NCBI GenBank assembly: GCA_902800305.1 | Contig: CADCDP010000025.1 | Location: forward strand, 1 to 42,480 | Length of the DNA stretch: 42,480 nt | From: an uncultured Bacteroidales bacterium | Lineage (GTDB): Bacteria > Bacteroidota > Bacteroidia > Bacteroidales > Bacteroidaceae | Reading direction: 5' to 3' | Shown here: positions 42,290 to 42,480 of the stretch, piece after piece | Position numbering within the stretch: position 1 is the stretch's first letter | Layout: each line of letters starts with the position of its first letter | The notes under the pieces: generated by a model | Database searches by the model: none | Seen by the model: only the letters and a program-made list of their open reading frames with translations | What the model was told of the DNA's origin: nothing | Made by a program: the position numbers and the translations under genes

Positions 42290-42480
42290 TTACCAAGCAA
42301 ATTGCCAGGGGTCGGCACTTGCGGACTCGCCACCGAACCTCAGTGCTTCGCCAGCGTCAAGACCTGTGGCATTGACGTTCGTTTCGGATGACGGAGTGGA
42401 TGGCGAGCTTGATGACCCTACCAACATATCTACAGGAGCCTGTAACTCAACCACGCGTGTCGTGGGCTTCACAAATTCTT
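42290..42480 (-). CDS. Small conserved protein, 3' part (5' end beyond the window)
   Basis: The minus-strand frame is open from the window edge to a TAA at 42292-42290, giving 62 visible codons: EFVKPTTRVVELQAPVDMLV at the start and GLDAGEALRFGG...ADPWQFAW at the end, with a serine/threonine-rich middle. The beginning resembles short Prevotella proteins that start MK..YxKPxxxVVEL, of unknown function, so the true start is probably a few codons outside the window; a GTG at 42472 is an alternative. It converges on nadE with a shared terminator. Confidence 0.6.
   Translation of the reverse strand, partial: EFVKPTTRVVELQAPVDMLVGSSSSPSTPSSETNVNATGLDAGEALRFGGESASADPWQFAW

Noticed and set aside
1..42480. 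tRNA, rRNA, insertion sequences, prophage genes
   Set aside because: No cloverleaf, rRNA segment, transposase or phage structural gene was recognised on either strand by reading; a tRNAscan or ISfinder search was not possible here.

Overview
The window looks like chromosome of a Bacteroidota member, most likely Prevotellaceae (Prevotella/Segatella-like). Several promoters fit the Bacteroidota pattern TTTG-N19/20-TAnnTTTG, Shine-Dalgarno sequences are mostly absent, and there are Bacteroidota-type lipoproteins (DUF4836-like, DUF4738-like), surface proteins with Prevotella-style C-terminal tails, and GH43/GH2 glycosidases. Coding density is high. Several gaps are filled by short-period degenerate repeats of the kind seen in these genomes.

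Region 1 (1-4230) is accessory. It holds three toxin-antitoxin modules (HicA/HicB, a YafQ-like pair and a YoeB-like pair), an orphan secreted protein behind a long structured leader, an unknown 277-residue protein, and a lipoprotein gene broken by one missing base. The promoter regions of the second and third modules are diverged copies of one 122-bp block.

Region 2 (4375-13479) is core: htpG, then glmS-carA-carB (glucosamine-6-phosphate synthesis and carbamoyl phosphate synthesis), then trmD behind a 35-bp near-perfect inverted repeat.

Region 3 (13534-23945, all minus strand) holds a Na/Pi cotransporter with its own promoter and a long gene string read as map, tsaD, rsmE, DUF4836-like lipoprotein, ABC ATPase, FtsX-like permease, an AmgK-like sugar kinase fused to a RapZ C-terminal domain, and a MurU-like uridylyltransferase. 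The last two suggest MurNAc recycling to UDP-MurNAc with a built-in amino-sugar sensor. A 95-bp cluster of GC-rich palindromes interrupts the string between ATPase and permease.

Region 4 (24125-30530) is envelope: lipoproteins, a zinc-ribbon membrane protein, a large secreted protein and a 5'-truncated paralogue of it that keeps a promoter. Region 5 (30539-33414, minus) is a tightly overlapping set: nitroreductase, DUF2520-type dehydrogenase, KdsC-like phosphatase, Maf, Lrp/AsnC regulator. Region 6 (33605-42190, plus) is mltG, a GH43 multidomain glycosidase, a GH2 beta-galactosidase-type enzyme and nadE. The window ends in the 3' part of a small minus-strand gene.

No tRNA, rRNA, IS element, prophage or CRISPR array was recognised. 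The observations most worth a second look are the structured leader at about 427-677, the kinase-RapZ/MurU pair, and the palindromic and inverted-repeat elements.
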